Made by a program: the position numbers and the translations under genes
DNA from: Roseinatronobacter thiooxidans
GTDB lineage: Bacteria > Pseudomonadota > Alphaproteobacteria > Rhodobacterales > Rhodobacteraceae
NCBI RefSeq assembly: GCF_001870675.1
Contig: NZ_MEHT01000044.1
Coordinates: 271,151 to 335,150, forward strand
Length of the DNA stretch: 64,000 nt
Direction of reading: 5' to 3'
Shown here: one piece after another, positions 1 through 8,820 of the stretch
Layout of the letters: each line of letters opens with the position of its first letter
Position numbering within the stretch: position 1 is the stretch's first letter
The notes under the pieces: generated by a model
Told to the model about the DNA's origin: nothing
Seen by the model: only the letters and a program-made list of their open reading frames with translations
Databases searched by the model: none

Positions 1-924
1 GAAGACAAGTTCGAGCATCTGCCCAAAGGCCCGCGCGCAGGCCGGGGGCCAACAGCGTTTCTGACAGTGCAGGAAGGGTGCGATAAATTCTGCGCCTTTT
101 GTGTGGTGCCCTATACGCGCGGGGCGGAAGTGTCGCGCCCTGTCGCGCGCATCCTGAGCGAGGCGCGCGATCTGGTGTCGCGCGGTGTGCGCGAGATCAC
201 ACTGCTGGGGCAGAATGTGAATGCCTATCATGGCGCGGGCGAAGATGGGGATTGGGGCCTTGCGCGGCTGATCCGCACCTTGGCGCAGGTCGAGGGGTTG
301 GAGCGTATCCGCTTCACCACATCGCACCCCAATGACATGGAAGATGATCTGATCGCCGCCCACGGGGATGAGCCGAAGCTGATGCCCTATCTGCATCTGC
401 CGGTGCAATCGGGCAGTGACCGGATTCTGAAAGCGATGAACCGCAAGCACACAGCCGAAAGCTATATTCGCCTGATCGCGCGGTTGCGCGCGGCGCGGCC
501 TGATCTGTTGCTCTCGGGCGATTTCATCGTGGGATTCCCCGGCGAGAGTGATCAGGATTTTGAAGATACTTTGGCGCTGGTGCGCGAAGTGGGCTACGGG
601 CAGGCCTATAGTTTCAAATACTCCGCCCGCCCCGGCACCCCTGCAGCAGAGCGTGCGACTGTGCCCGATGAGGTCGCAGCCGAGCGGTTGCAGCGCCTGC
701 AAGCGCTGCTGACCGAACAGCAATATGCCGCGCAGGACGCCATGATCGGGCGCGATGTCTCGGTTCTGTTCGAGAAGACAGGGCGCGAGGCGGGGCAGAT
801 GGTGGGCAAGTCCGAATATCTGCACGCGGTGCATGTGACAGACCCGCGCCCGCAGATCGGGCAGATAGCGCGGGTGCGGATTACGGGGCGCACCTCGAAC
901 TCTCTGGCGGGTGTGCTGGTGTGA
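1..924 (+). CDS. miaB: tRNA-2-methylthio-N6-dimethylallyladenosine synthase MiaB (5' end outside window)
   Basis: Radical-SAM methylthiotransferase that adds the 2-methylthio group to i6A37 of tRNAs. The reading frame is open from base 1, so the N-terminal MTTase domain lies outside the window. The radical-SAM cysteine motif CDKFCAFC (Cys codons at 79, 91 and 100) is followed by a SAM-barrel segment ([27 protein letters not shown]). A C-terminal TRAM-like domain ends in [15 protein letters not shown]. The gene heads the block miaB-ybeZ-ybeY-corC-lnt, whose order is shared with many proteobacteria. Sister enzymes such as MtaB and RimO are possible in principle, but context and motif spacing favour MiaB. 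Confidence 0.95.
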   Translation, partial: EDKFEHLPKGPRAGRGPTAFLTVQEGCDKFCAFCVVPYTRGAEVSRPVARILSEARDLVSRGVREITLLGQNVNAYHGAGEDGDWGLARLIRTLAQVEGLERIRFTTSHPNDMEDDLIAAHGDEPKLMPYLHLPVQSGSDRILKAMNRKHTAESYIRLIARLRAARPDLLLSGDFIVGFPGESDQDFEDTLALVREVGYGQAYSFKYSARPGTPAAERATVPDEVAAERLQRLQALLTEQQYAAQDAMIGRDVSVLFEKTGREAGQMVGKSEYLHAVHVTDPRPQIGQIARVRITGRTSNSLAGVLV

Positions 925-1100
925 CGCAGTGGTTACGCGCGCATCCGGCCCAAGATATAGGGGTGTATCTGTGCAAATTGGCTGAATCTGGCCGGTTTGC
1001 CCGCGATATGTGAAAACAATGCTTGCGTGACAAACTGTCCGTTGGCAGCATATCATAAGAGACTCGCGGTCGTTTTTGGCCGCATCATAGGGAGAATTGC

Positions 1101-2117
1101 TTGGGCATCAGCGCCTTGACCCCCCCGACCCCTGCGACAGGCAGCGTGCCATCGCATCTGGAATTTTCCGACAATCGCCTGCTGGTCGATCTGTGCGGCG
1201 AATATGACCGCAACCTGACCCATCTTGAAAGCCATCTGGGTGTGCAGATCATCCGGCGTGGGAACCAGCTGGACATCATCGGCACGGATGAGGCGCGCGC
1301 GCAAGTGGTGCGCATTCTTGAAGCGCTGTATGAACGGCTGGAAGAAGGCCGCAGCGTCGAGCCGGGCGATGTGGCCGCGCTGATAAAACTGGGCTCTGCC
1401 CCTGAAACCCCTGATGGCCCGGCCGAGCAGTTGGAGATGTTCCGCACGGGGCGTCTGGAAATCCGCACGCGCAAGAAAATCATCGCGCCGCGCACCAAGG
1501 CGCAGCAAGACTATACCCGCGCGCTGCTGAAGCATGAGTTGAATTTCGGCATTGGCCCTGCGGGCACCGGCAAGACCTATATTGCAGTGGCTGTCGCGGT
1601 GCAGATGTTCTCTGACGGGTTGGTGGATAAAATCCTGCTGTCGCGCCCCGCGGTCGAGGCGGGCGAGCGGTTGGGCTTTCTGCCCGGCGACATGAAGGAA
1701 AAGATCGATCCTTACATGCAGCCGCTTTATGACGCGCTGAACGACTTTCTGCCCGGCAAGCAGTTGCAAAAGCTGATGGAAGAACGCCGGATCGAGATTG
1801 CGCCGCTGGCCTTCATGCGCGGGCGCACGCTGTCCAATGCCTTTGTTGTGCTGGACGAGGCGCAGAATGCGACCGAGATGCAGATGAAAATGTTTCTGAC
1901 CCGTCTGGGCGAAGGCTCGCGCATGGCGATCACGGGCGACCGCAGCCAGATCGACCTGCCGCGCGGCGTACATTCGGGCCTGCGCGCGGCAGAACGTATT
2001 CTGGAAGGTGTTGACGGGATCGGGTTCAGCTATTTCACCTCGGCCGATGTGGTGCGCCACCCGCTGGTCGCGCGGATCATCCAAGCCTATGAGCGCGACG
2101 AAGAACAAGGAGCCTGA
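1101..2117 (+). CDS. ybeZ: PhoH-family ATPase (YbeZ)
   Basis: PhoH-like P-loop ATPase, 338 aa, thought to work with the YbeY RNase encoded just downstream. A KH-like N-terminal region (about residues 20-95) precedes the PhoH domain. The Walker A motif GPAGTGKT is near residue 152 and a Walker B-like VVLDEAQN near residue 250. The start is TTG at 1101, preceded by AGGGAG at good spacing, and no better ATG exists in frame. The 5-base gap to ybeY implies cotranscription and probably coupled translation. Confidence 0.92.
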   Translation: MGISALTPPTPATGSVPSHLEFSDNRLLVDLCGEYDRNLTHLESHLGVQIIRRGNQLDIIGTDEARAQVVRILEALYERLEEGRSVEPGDVAALIKLGSAPETPDGPAEQLEMFRTGRLEIRTRKKIIAPRTKAQQDYTRALLKHELNFGIGPAGTGKTYIAVAVAVQMFSDGLVDKILLSRPAVEAGERLGFLPGDMKEKIDPYMQPLYDALNDFLPGKQLQKLMEERRIEIAPLAFMRGRTLSNAFVVLDEAQNATEMQMKMFLTRLGEGSRMAITGDRSQIDLPRGVHSGLRAAERILEGVDGIGFSYFTSADVVRHPLVARIIQAYERDEEQGA

Positions 2118-2122
2118 ACCCC

Positions 2123-2644
2123 GTGCCGGTTGATGTGGTGATCGAAGACCCGCGCTGGGATGAGGCGATGTTGGAACGCTTGGCCCGCAAGGCGGCAGAG
2201 GCCACGCTGCGCCATCTGGGCCTTGCACCAGAGGGGGTGGAAATTGTGCTTCTGGCCTGCGATGACGCGCGCATCGCAGCGCTGAATGCCGATTTCCGCG
2301 ACAAGCCAACCCCCACCAATGTGCTTAGCTGGCCCGAATGGGACTTGTCCGCCGAAACCGATGGCGACGCGCCCCACCCGCCCGAGGCAGGCAGCCCCGA
2401 TGACCCAGAGCCATTGGGCAATATTGCGCTGGCCTATGAGACCTGCGCGCGAGAGGCAGTTGAACAGGGCAAAAGTTTCGATAACCATCTGACACATCTG
2501 ATCGTGCATTCGGTGCTGCATCTGTTGGGCTATGACCATATCCGTGACAAAGATGCCGCGCTGATGGAAGAAACCGAGGTCTTGATACTTGCACTTCTTG
2601 GGGTATCGGACCCATATGATGCTGGGGCCGAGATGCCCGTATGA
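2123..2644 (+). CDS. ybeY: Endoribonuclease YbeY
   Basis: Single-strand-specific metal-dependent endoribonuclease used in 16S rRNA 3'-end maturation and ribosome quality control. The family metal site is present as HSVLHLLGYDH with His129, His133 and His139. The 173-residue length is usual for alphaproteobacteria. The start is GTG, five bases after the ybeZ stop, and the AAGGAG ribosome binding site lies inside the end of ybeZ. An acidic, proline-rich insert near residues 78-98 (PHPPEAGSPDDPEP) is a lineage-specific loop. Confidence 0.95.
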   Translation: MPVDVVIEDPRWDEAMLERLARKAAEATLRHLGLAPEGVEIVLLACDDARIAALNADFRDKPTPTNVLSWPEWDLSAETDGDAPHPPEAGSPDDPEPLGNIALAYETCAREAVEQGKSFDNHLTHLIVHSVLHLLGYDHIRDKDAALMEETEVLILALLGVSDPYDAGAEMPV

Positions 2645-2659
2645 TACTGGAAAGGAAAA

Positions 2660-3532
2660 ATGGGCGATACGACGGACGGATCTAGAGCAGCGCAGCGCGC
2701 GCTTGAGGATTCCAGAGAGAATGACACGCGCGGCCTGTTTGGCCGCCTGTTTGATGCCTTGACCCCCGATGATGAGGATAACCCCGACCGGGCGCATGCT
2801 TTGGGACAGACCTTGCCGGGGCTGGCCAATCTGCAGCGCCTGAAGGTCGAGGATGTCGCCATCCCGAAGGCCGAAATCGTTGCGATAGAGCAAGGCGCGG
2901 AATTACCCGATATTGTCGCAGAATTCCGCGAATCCGGCTATTCGCGCATTCCCGTCTATTCCGAAACCCTCGACAAGCCTTTGGGCCTGTTGTTGCTGAA
3001 GGATCTGGCGCTGCGCTACGGGTTTAACGGCCACCATGCCATCGATCTGCGCGCCATCCTGCGCCCGATCCTGTATGTCCCCCCGTCCATGCCGCTGTCG
3101 GTTCTGCTGCGCAAGATGCAGGCGGAACGGACGCATTTTGCCCTTGTCATCGACGAATATGGCGGGGTTGACGGGCTTGTGACCATCGAAGACCTGCTGG
3201 AACAGGTGGTGGGCGAGATCGAAGACGAGCACGACACCGAAGACGAGGCCGACATTGTGCGCGAAAGCGAAGCCAGCCTGCTGGCCAATGCGCGCGCGCC
3301 CCTGTCCGCTTTGGAAGAGGAGTTGGGCTTTGCCCTGACGGATGAAGAGCAGGAAGAGGAAATCGACACGCTGGGCGGTCTGGTCTTTCTGCTGTCGGGG
3401 CGTGTGCCCGTGCGCGGAGAAGTGATTGCGCACCCCTCGGGGCTGGAATTCGAGGTGATCGATGCCGAACCCCGCCGGATCAAGCGGTTGCGCGTGCATT
3501 TGCCCGAATCCTTGCGTGACGCTGCGGAATGA
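2660..3532 (+). CDS. corC: CBS-domain protein of the CorC/HlyC family
   Basis: Soluble 290-residue CorC/YbeX-type protein. Two CBS domains lie around residues 70-185 (one ends in LLLKDLAL, the other in VTIEDLLEQVVGEI). The C-terminal CorC_HlyC domain covers about 205-285 and shows the family signature GGLVFLLSGRVPVRGE. It lacks the N-terminal DUF21 membrane domain, as expected for the short form encoded between ybeY and lnt. The family is linked to Mg/Co efflux and, by operon context, to ribosome and tRNA maintenance. The start ATG has an upstream GGAAAGG. Confidence 0.9.
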   Translation: MGDTTDGSRAAQRALEDSRENDTRGLFGRLFDALTPDDEDNPDRAHALGQTLPGLANLQRLKVEDVAIPKAEIVAIEQGAELPDIVAEFRESGYSRIPVYSETLDKPLGLLLLKDLALRYGFNGHHAIDLRAILRPILYVPPSMPLSVLLRKMQAERTHFALVIDEYGGVDGLVTIEDLLEQVVGEIEDEHDTEDEADIVRESEASLLANARAPLSALEEELGFALTDEEQEEEIDTLGGLVFLLSGRVPVRGEVIAHPSGLEFEVIDAEPRRIKRLRVHLPESLRDAAE

Positions 3533-3557
3533 TGCCTGCTGACCGCCCGCTAGACCG

Positions 3558-5072
3558 ATGACTGCCCCACCCCGCTGGCACAGCACTGCGCAGCTTGCGC
3601 TTGCCTATGGCGGGCTGGGCCTGCTTGCAGCCGCAGGACAGGCCCCATTGGGCTGGTGGTGGCTGACCATCGCCGCCCTGGCGGGCGTGTTCGCCATGCT
3701 GCCCCTGTCGGCCACGCCGCGCGCCTTTGGCGGGCGCATGTGGCTGGCGGGTACGGGGTATTTCGGTGCCGCCCTGTTCTGGATCATCGAGCCGTTTTTC
3801 GTCGAACCTGAAATTCACGGATGGATGGCCCCTTTCGCCTTGGTGCTGATGGCAGGCGGAATGGCACTGTTCTGGGGCTTGGCCGGTGTGCTGGCGGCAC
3901 GGCTTGCGCAGGGGCGCTGGCGCCTTGCGGTGCTGGCCGTGCTGATCGTGCTATCAGAGATGCTGCGCGGCTGGGTCTTTACGGGCTTTCCATGGGCCAT
4001 GCTGGGCCACGCGCTGATCGGCACACCCGTGATGCAGCTTGCCGCTGTGACAGGGGCAAGCGGGTTAAGCCTGCTGCTGGTGCTGGCGGCAGTGTTGCCC
4101 GTTCTGGGGCGCGACTGGCCGCTGCGCGCCACAGGCGCGGCACTGTCGGTTGCGCTGTTTGCAGCCATTTGGGGCTGGGGCAGTGCCCGGACCGAACTGC
4201 CGCCCACGCGCGATACGATCATACGCCTTGCACAGCCCAATGCCCCCCAATCCGAGAAATGGCACGAAGAGAACATGTTTCTCTACTTCAACCGCCTGCT
4301 GGACCAGACGGCCAGCCCCACAACGCCTGCACCAAAGCTGATCTTATGGCCCGAAACCTCGGTCCCGTTCTTGCTGGAATATGCAGGCGAAGGGTTGGAT
4401 ATGATCGCGGATGCAGCAGCCCTGCACGGGCCGGAGGCGCGCGTGGGCTTTGGCGTGCAACGTGTCGAGGGCGGGCGCTATTTCAACAGCCTTGCGATTC
4501 TGAACACCGATGCAGATGTCACCCATATTTATGACAAGCACCATCTTGTACCCTTTGGCGAATATATCCCCTTTGGGGAGTGGCTGATGGGCACGCCTGT
4601 TGGCGGGCTGGCAGGCCGCGCGCTGCTGGGCTACAGCCCCGGCCCCGGCCCACAAGTGCTGGATCTGGGGCCACTGGGGCAGGCGCTGCCGCTGATCTGC
4701 TACGAGTCGATCTTTCCCCGCCATCTGCGCACGGAAGCACGCCCTGACTGGGTGCTGCAAGTGACGAATGATGCGTGGTTCGGCGAAGTGACCGGCCCGT
4801 TCCAGCATCTGGCGCAAGCGCGTCTGCGGGCAGTGGAACAGGGCTTGCCCGTCTTGCGCGTGGCCAATACCGGAGTGTCCGCCTTCATTGATGCACGCGG
4901 CGGGGTGGTCGCAGAATTGGGGCTGGGCCAGACAGGGTATCTGGATGGCGCGATTCCGGGGGCCTTGCCCCCCACCTTTTACGCCCGCCACGGCGACTGG
5001 CCGATGGTGCTGCTTCTGGTGCTATTCTCGGGCGGGGCTGTGCTGGCGGGCAAGATGCGGCGCACACAGTAA
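3558..5072 (+). CDS. lnt: Apolipoprotein N-acyltransferase Lnt
   Basis: Inner-membrane enzyme that transfers the third acyl chain to the N-terminal cysteine of lipoproteins. Six or so hydrophobic segments occupy residues 10-205, followed by a periplasmic nitrilase-fold domain. Its catalytic triad is visible: Glu in LILWPETSVPF, Lys in YDKHHLVPFGEY and Cys in LPLICYESIF. A final membrane helix (WPMVLLLVLFSGGAVLAG) anchors the C-terminus. The 504-aa length is normal. It is the last gene of the + strand block and converges with the next gene with a 9-base gap. Confidence 0.95.
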   Translation: MTAPPRWHSTAQLALAYGGLGLLAAAGQAPLGWWWLTIAALAGVFAMLPLSATPRAFGGRMWLAGTGYFGAALFWIIEPFFVEPEIHGWMAPFALVLMAGGMALFWGLAGVLAARLAQGRWRLAVLAVLIVLSEMLRGWVFTGFPWAMLGHALIGTPVMQLAAVTGASGLSLLLVLAAVLPVLGRDWPLRATGAALSVALFAAIWGWGSARTELPPTRDTIIRLAQPNAPQSEKWHEENMFLYFNRLLDQTASPTTPAPKLILWPETSVPFLLEYAGEGLDMIADAAALHGPEARVGFGVQRVEGGRYFNSLAILNTDADVTHIYDKHHLVPFGEYIPFGEWLMGTPVGGLAGRALLGYSPGPGPQVLDLGPLGQALPLICYESIFPRHLRTEARPDWVLQVTNDAWFGEVTGPFQHLAQARLRAVEQGLPVLRVANTGVSAFIDARGGVVAELGLGQTGYLDGAIPGALPPTFYARHGDWPMVLLLVLFSGGAVLAGKMRRTQ

Positions 5073-5081
5073 CGCGCGCCT

Positions 5082-6122
5082 TTACCCGTCGCAGATATTC
5101 AGCAGGCTGACCCATTGCCCGTCATTCAGCAATGCTGTTTGCGGCGGCTCTCCGGCCATAGGATCGCCTGCCCGCAGCGCGGGCGCGATCTGTTCCAGCG
5201 CAGGGTCCAGCATGAAAGGATTGTCAACCAGCGGGCGGGTCGAGAGTTCCGCGCGCTCGAACCGTTCAAGAACACTGGCCGCATCCGGCACGGCCAGCGG
5301 CGCGCGCAACAAAGCCTGCGCATAGCCTGATGTGGCAGATGCTGGCAAATCCGCCGATGTCAGCAGCCGGAAGGTCGCCACCACCCCTGCATGGCGCAAC
5401 AAGGGGTGCAACGGGTCGTCATCGGCGTTGCGCTGCGCGGCAAGCAGCACGGCACCGGCCAAAGCCTCGGGGCTTTCGGCTTCGTCCAGCAAGCGCGCAT
5501 CCAGAAGGAACAGCCGCCCCATGACATGCTGCACGCGCGGTTGGTCCACGGGCAGCCCCCGCATCACGACAATCTGCACCGGCGACTGGAACAGCCTGCG
5601 TTGCAGGCTGGCAATCGCGGGGTCACCATAGGGGCTTTGGCACACCCGCGCGCCTGACAACACAAGATCATGGCGCAGCCGGTCTGCCAACTCGACCCGT
5701 TTTGCCATCGGCACCACAGAGGCCGTGTGCGTGACAAGCGCGGGCGGCACAATCAGCGCCGCCGCCAGCACCACTGCAAGGCTAAGCGCACCAAGCACGG
5801 GCTTGCGCAGGCGCGCAAACAGGCTGCGCGGCGGGCTGAGGGCGGCTTGCACCACTTTCAGCGCGTCGATCAGCCAGTCATCATCCAGCTCCAGAACCTC
5901 GCCCCCGTCCCCCTCGGGGCTATAAAGTGCAGGGCGCTTGCCGGGGTTCAGCCGGACCACAGCAGGCAATGACCAATGACTTAACACAATCATGCTGCGG
6001 CTGTCAGAGATGACAAGTGTCGCTTCACCGAAACTGACCACGACTTCGCGCCTCTGGTCAGCACCAGAGGCGGCCCATAACCCCGGACCTTCGAGTCTGC
6101 GATATTGGTCGAGCGCGGTCAT
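5082..6122 (-). CDS. Conserved hypothetical single-pass membrane protein
   Basis: The 346-aa protein has no recognised enzymatic motif. An N-terminal region of about 105 residues is rich in beta-type segments (EVVVSFGEATLVISDSRSM). One strong membrane helix lies at about residues 110-132, and a 200-residue C-terminal domain is rich in Ala, Leu, Asp and Arg. The lone start ATG is at 6122. Proteins of this type appear to be confined to Rhodobacteraceae (from memory, unverified). It is monocistronic and convergent with lnt, so context gives no function. Confidence 0.7.
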   Translation of the reverse strand: MTALDQYRRLEGPGLWAASGADQRREVVVSFGEATLVISDSRSMIVLSHWSLPAVVRLNPGKRPALYSPEGDGGEVLELDDDWLIDALKVVQAALSPPRSLFARLRKPVLGALSLAVVLAAALIVPPALVTHTASVVPMAKRVELADRLRHDLVLSGARVCQSPYGDPAIASLQRRLFQSPVQIVVMRGLPVDQPRVQHVMGRLFLLDARLLDEAESPEALAGAVLLAAQRNADDDPLHPLLRHAGVVATFRLLTSADLPASATSGYAQALLRAPLAVPDAASVLERFERAELSTRPLVDNPFMLDPALEQIAPALRAGDPMAGEPPQTALLNDGQWVSLLNICDG

Positions 6123-6185
6123 CCCGCTTGCCTGCTCTTGTTGTTTCGCATGAACTTACACCAAGGTGACTCGCTAGGCCAGTGT

Positions 6186-7811
6186 TCAGATATCACGCAC
6201 CTGCCCGCGCAACTCGAATTTCTGGATTTTCCCGGTCGATGTCTTGGGCAAATCCATGAAAACCACGCGTTTGGGGGTCTTGAACCCTGCCAGCTTTGCG
6301 CGACAAAAGGCAATCAACTCTGCCTCTGTCACGTCAATCCCGTCTTTCACTTCGACACAGGCACATGGCACCTCGCCCCATTTCTCGTCCGGTTTGGCCA
6401 CCACAGCCGCCAGCCGCACAGCGGGGTGTTTCATCAACACGCCTTCCACCTCGACCGAGGAGACATTCTCGCCGCCAGAGATGATGATGTCCTTGGCGCG
6501 GTCGGCAATCTTGATATAGCCATCCGCGTGCTGGAACGCGATATCGCCGGAATGGAACCAGCCCCCGCGAAACGCGTCTCGCGTGGCTTCGGGGTTCTTG
6601 TAATAGCCCTTCATCACACCATTGCCGCGATGCATGATCTCGCCCAGCGCAGCACCGTCGCGTGGCACCTGTTGCATGGTTTCAGGGTCCATGACGGTGA
6701 TCCCATCCATAAAGGGCATGGCAACACCTGTGCGGGCCTTCACCTCGGCGCGATCATCGCCGCGCAAGCCCTCGAACCCGTCATGCCACAGGCATTCGGT
6801 GGCGGGGCCATAAGTTTCGGTCAAACCGTAAACCTGTGTGACATTGAAGCCCAAGGGTTCTATCGCGGCCAGAGTGGCGGCGGGCGGGGGCGCGCCTGCG
6901 GTAAACACCTCGACCACATGATCGAAAGGCAACCGATCAGAGTCGGGCGCGTTGATGATCGTCTGCAACACGATGGGCGCGCCGCCAAAATGCGTGGCCC
7001 CTTCAAGGCTGATGGCCTTGTAGATGCCCTTTGCCGTGATGTCGCGCAGGCAGATAACGGTGCCACCCAGCGCGGGGATCATCCAAGGGTGGCACCATGC
7101 GTTGCAATGGAACATGGGCACAATGGTCAGATAACGCGGGAACAGAACCATCCGCCACGATATCGGCTGCGACAGGGTAGAGAGATACGCACCGCGATGG
7201 TGATAGACCACACCCTTGGGCCGCCCCGTTGTGCCCGATGTGTAATTCAGCGCCAGACTTTCCCATTCATCCTGCGGCATCACCCATTCAAAATCCGGAT
7301 CACCAGACGCAAGAAACGCCTCATATTCGGTATGATCGCCCGAAGGGGTGAACCCTGCCTCGTGATCCGCAACCTCGATCAGCAAGGGCGGGGTGGGCAG
7401 CGTGGCGCAGGCCGCGCGCGCAAGGTCCAGAAACTCGGCATCGGCCAGCAAGACCTTCGCCCCGCCATGGTCCAGAATATAGGCGACCGTGTCCACATCC
7501 AGCCGTGTGTTGATCGCATTCAGCACTGCCCCGCAGGCAGGCACGCCAAAATGCGCCTCGGCATGGGGGGCGATATTGGGCAGCAGCGTGGCCACGACAT
7601 TGCCGGGCTTCACACCTGCCCGTGCCAGCGCGCTGGCCAGCCGCGACACGCGGGCGGCATATTCGGCATAACTGCGCCGTGTGCCGCCATCGACAAGCGC
7701 CTCTCGCGCTGCAAACAGATCGGCGGCGCGGCGCAAATGTGACAGCGGAGTCAAAGCCACATGGTTTGCGGCGGTTTTCTCCAGTCCTGTTTCAGTCTCC
7801 AGCCACCCCAT
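6186..7811 (-). CDS. Acyl-CoA synthetase (AMP-forming, medium/long-chain fatty acid type)
   Basis: ANL-superfamily adenylating enzyme of 541 residues that activates a fatty acid to its CoA thioester. The P-loop-like motif YTSGTTGRPKGV (about residue 190), the YGLTETYGP motif and the hinge segment GGWFHSGDIA...IKIADRAKDII are all intact. The C-terminal catalytic lysine lies in STGKIQKFELR. The family resembles AlkK/FadD-type fatty-acyl-CoA synthases. It is followed on the same strand, after the + strand Hint gene, by the beta-oxidation genes it could feed. Confidence 0.88.
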   Translation of the reverse strand: MGWLETETGLEKTAANHVALTPLSHLRRAADLFAAREALVDGGTRRSYAEYAARVSRLASALARAGVKPGNVVATLLPNIAPHAEAHFGVPACGAVLNAINTRLDVDTVAYILDHGGAKVLLADAEFLDLARAACATLPTPPLLIEVADHEAGFTPSGDHTEYEAFLASGDPDFEWVMPQDEWESLALNYTSGTTGRPKGVVYHHRGAYLSTLSQPISWRMVLFPRYLTIVPMFHCNAWCHPWMIPALGGTVICLRDITAKGIYKAISLEGATHFGGAPIVLQTIINAPDSDRLPFDHVVEVFTAGAPPPAATLAAIEPLGFNVTQVYGLTETYGPATECLWHDGFEGLRGDDRAEVKARTGVAMPFMDGITVMDPETMQQVPRDGAALGEIMHRGNGVMKGYYKNPEATRDAFRGGWFHSGDIAFQHADGYIKIADRAKDIIISGGENVSSVEVEGVLMKHPAVRLAAVVAKPDEKWGEVPCACVEVKDGIDVTEAELIAFCRAKLAGFKTPKRVVFMDLPKTSTGKIQKFELRGQVRDI

Positions 7812-8111
7812 GCACGCCCCCCCAAGCTATTTGCGTTAACCAGCCCCATCACGCGACGTATTGCGCAGACCACAGATCATGGCCCCGCCCATAAAATTGC
7901 ATGTCACGCAAAAGTCCAGAAGTTTGCGTGTTTTGGCCCATTGTCGCCTGCATACCTTGCCCGACACCTGCAAAGACCAGCGCGCGGATGACATAATCTT
8001 ACCTTATTGTGGACCCAATTTGGTCGCGTGTGGTGGGTTATATAAAAAGTAACCATTGTCATCTATTCATTGCACTGTGAATTCACCTTTGCCTGAAATG
8101 AAGGAAAGCGC
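7812..8111. other. Divergent intergenic region (300 bp) without a gene
   Basis: The space between the divergent acyl-CoA synthetase and Hint-like genes must hold both promoters. I see no ORF with codon structure, no clear hairpin and no copy of the MerR-type site found at 15682. The part near 8000-8060 is AT-rich (for example TTATATAAAAAGTAACC) and is a plausible promoter for the + strand gene. Confidence 0.5.
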
Positions 8112-8774
8112 ATGTCCCTGTTGTCCTCCTCCATGGATATTTTGTCCGCGCGTTTGAATACATTTAGAAACGTTCCCACGCAGCAGGCGGGGCAGCCCAA
8201 ACCTGCGCTGCCAACAAGCGGGTCCATCCTGCGCGAAGTGGGCTTGCTGTCTGGCACAATGGTCGCCACCGATACCGGCTGGTGCCCGATTGAACGCGTG
8301 CTCGCGCAAGATCGGGTGCTGACATTTGACAACGGCATCCAGCCTGTGGTGCAAAACCGCTCTCTGGTTATCCGGCGCACACAGATTCCTGCGCAAAAAG
8401 CGTTCCAAATGTTCATCCCGCGCGGGGTTCTGGGCAATCAGGCAGATATGAACATTCTGCCCATGCAAGAAGTTGTTTTTGAATCCGATCTGGCCGAAAA
8501 AATGTTTGGCAATGCGTTCGTTCTGACCCCCAGCATTTTGCTGGACGGGTATAACGGCATCACAAAACACCCCATCCTGACAGATATTTCGCTGCATATG
8601 CTGACCTTCAAGGCCGAACAGATTGTGCAGGCAGACGGGGATGTTCTGTTGCTGGCCCAAAGCGAAGGGTGCTTTTCCCCTTTCGCGGAAACTGTTGTGT
8701 CGGACCAGAACCTGTATCCGCGCCTGACCCATGCACAATTGCTGAAACTGATCGAGGCGGAAAAAAGCCGCTAA
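8112..8774 (+). CDS. Hint-domain-like protein lacking the splicing cysteine
   Basis: The 220-aa protein has a central region matching the start of the Hedgehog/intein (Hint) fold: GLLSGTMVATDTGWCPIERV followed by DRVLTFDNG. Secreted Rhodobacteraceae Hint proteins usually start this domain with a Cys (C-x-x-G-T), but here that position is Gly, so self-cleavage chemistry is not expected. No signal peptide or calcium-binding repeat is visible. The start ATG has GAAGGAAAGCGC upstream. The gene is isolated between two - strand fatty-acid genes. Function is unknown; a paralogue-like protein is encoded at 22940. Confidence 0.72.
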   Translation: MSLLSSSMDILSARLNTFRNVPTQQAGQPKPALPTSGSILREVGLLSGTMVATDTGWCPIERVLAQDRVLTFDNGIQPVVQNRSLVIRRTQIPAQKAFQMFIPRGVLGNQADMNILPMQEVVFESDLAEKMFGNAFVLTPSILLDGYNGITKHPILTDISLHMLTFKAEQIVQADGDVLLLAQSEGCFSPFAETVVSDQNLYPRLTHAQLLKLIEAEKSR

Positions 8775-8820
8775 GGCCGCCCGCGCGACGACAGTGCGCC
8801 GCGCGGAAAACCTGAGCGCT

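Noticed and set aside
1053..2309. 418-codon minus-strand frame opposite ybeZ/ybeY
   Set aside because: It is antisense to two well-supported genes, rich in His/Arg/Gln in the way GC-rich shadow frames are, and shows no family motif.
6105..7742. 545-codon plus-strand frame opposite the acyl-CoA synthetase
   Set aside because: The minus-strand gene has all adenylation motifs; the plus frame has none and is a high-GC mirror frame.
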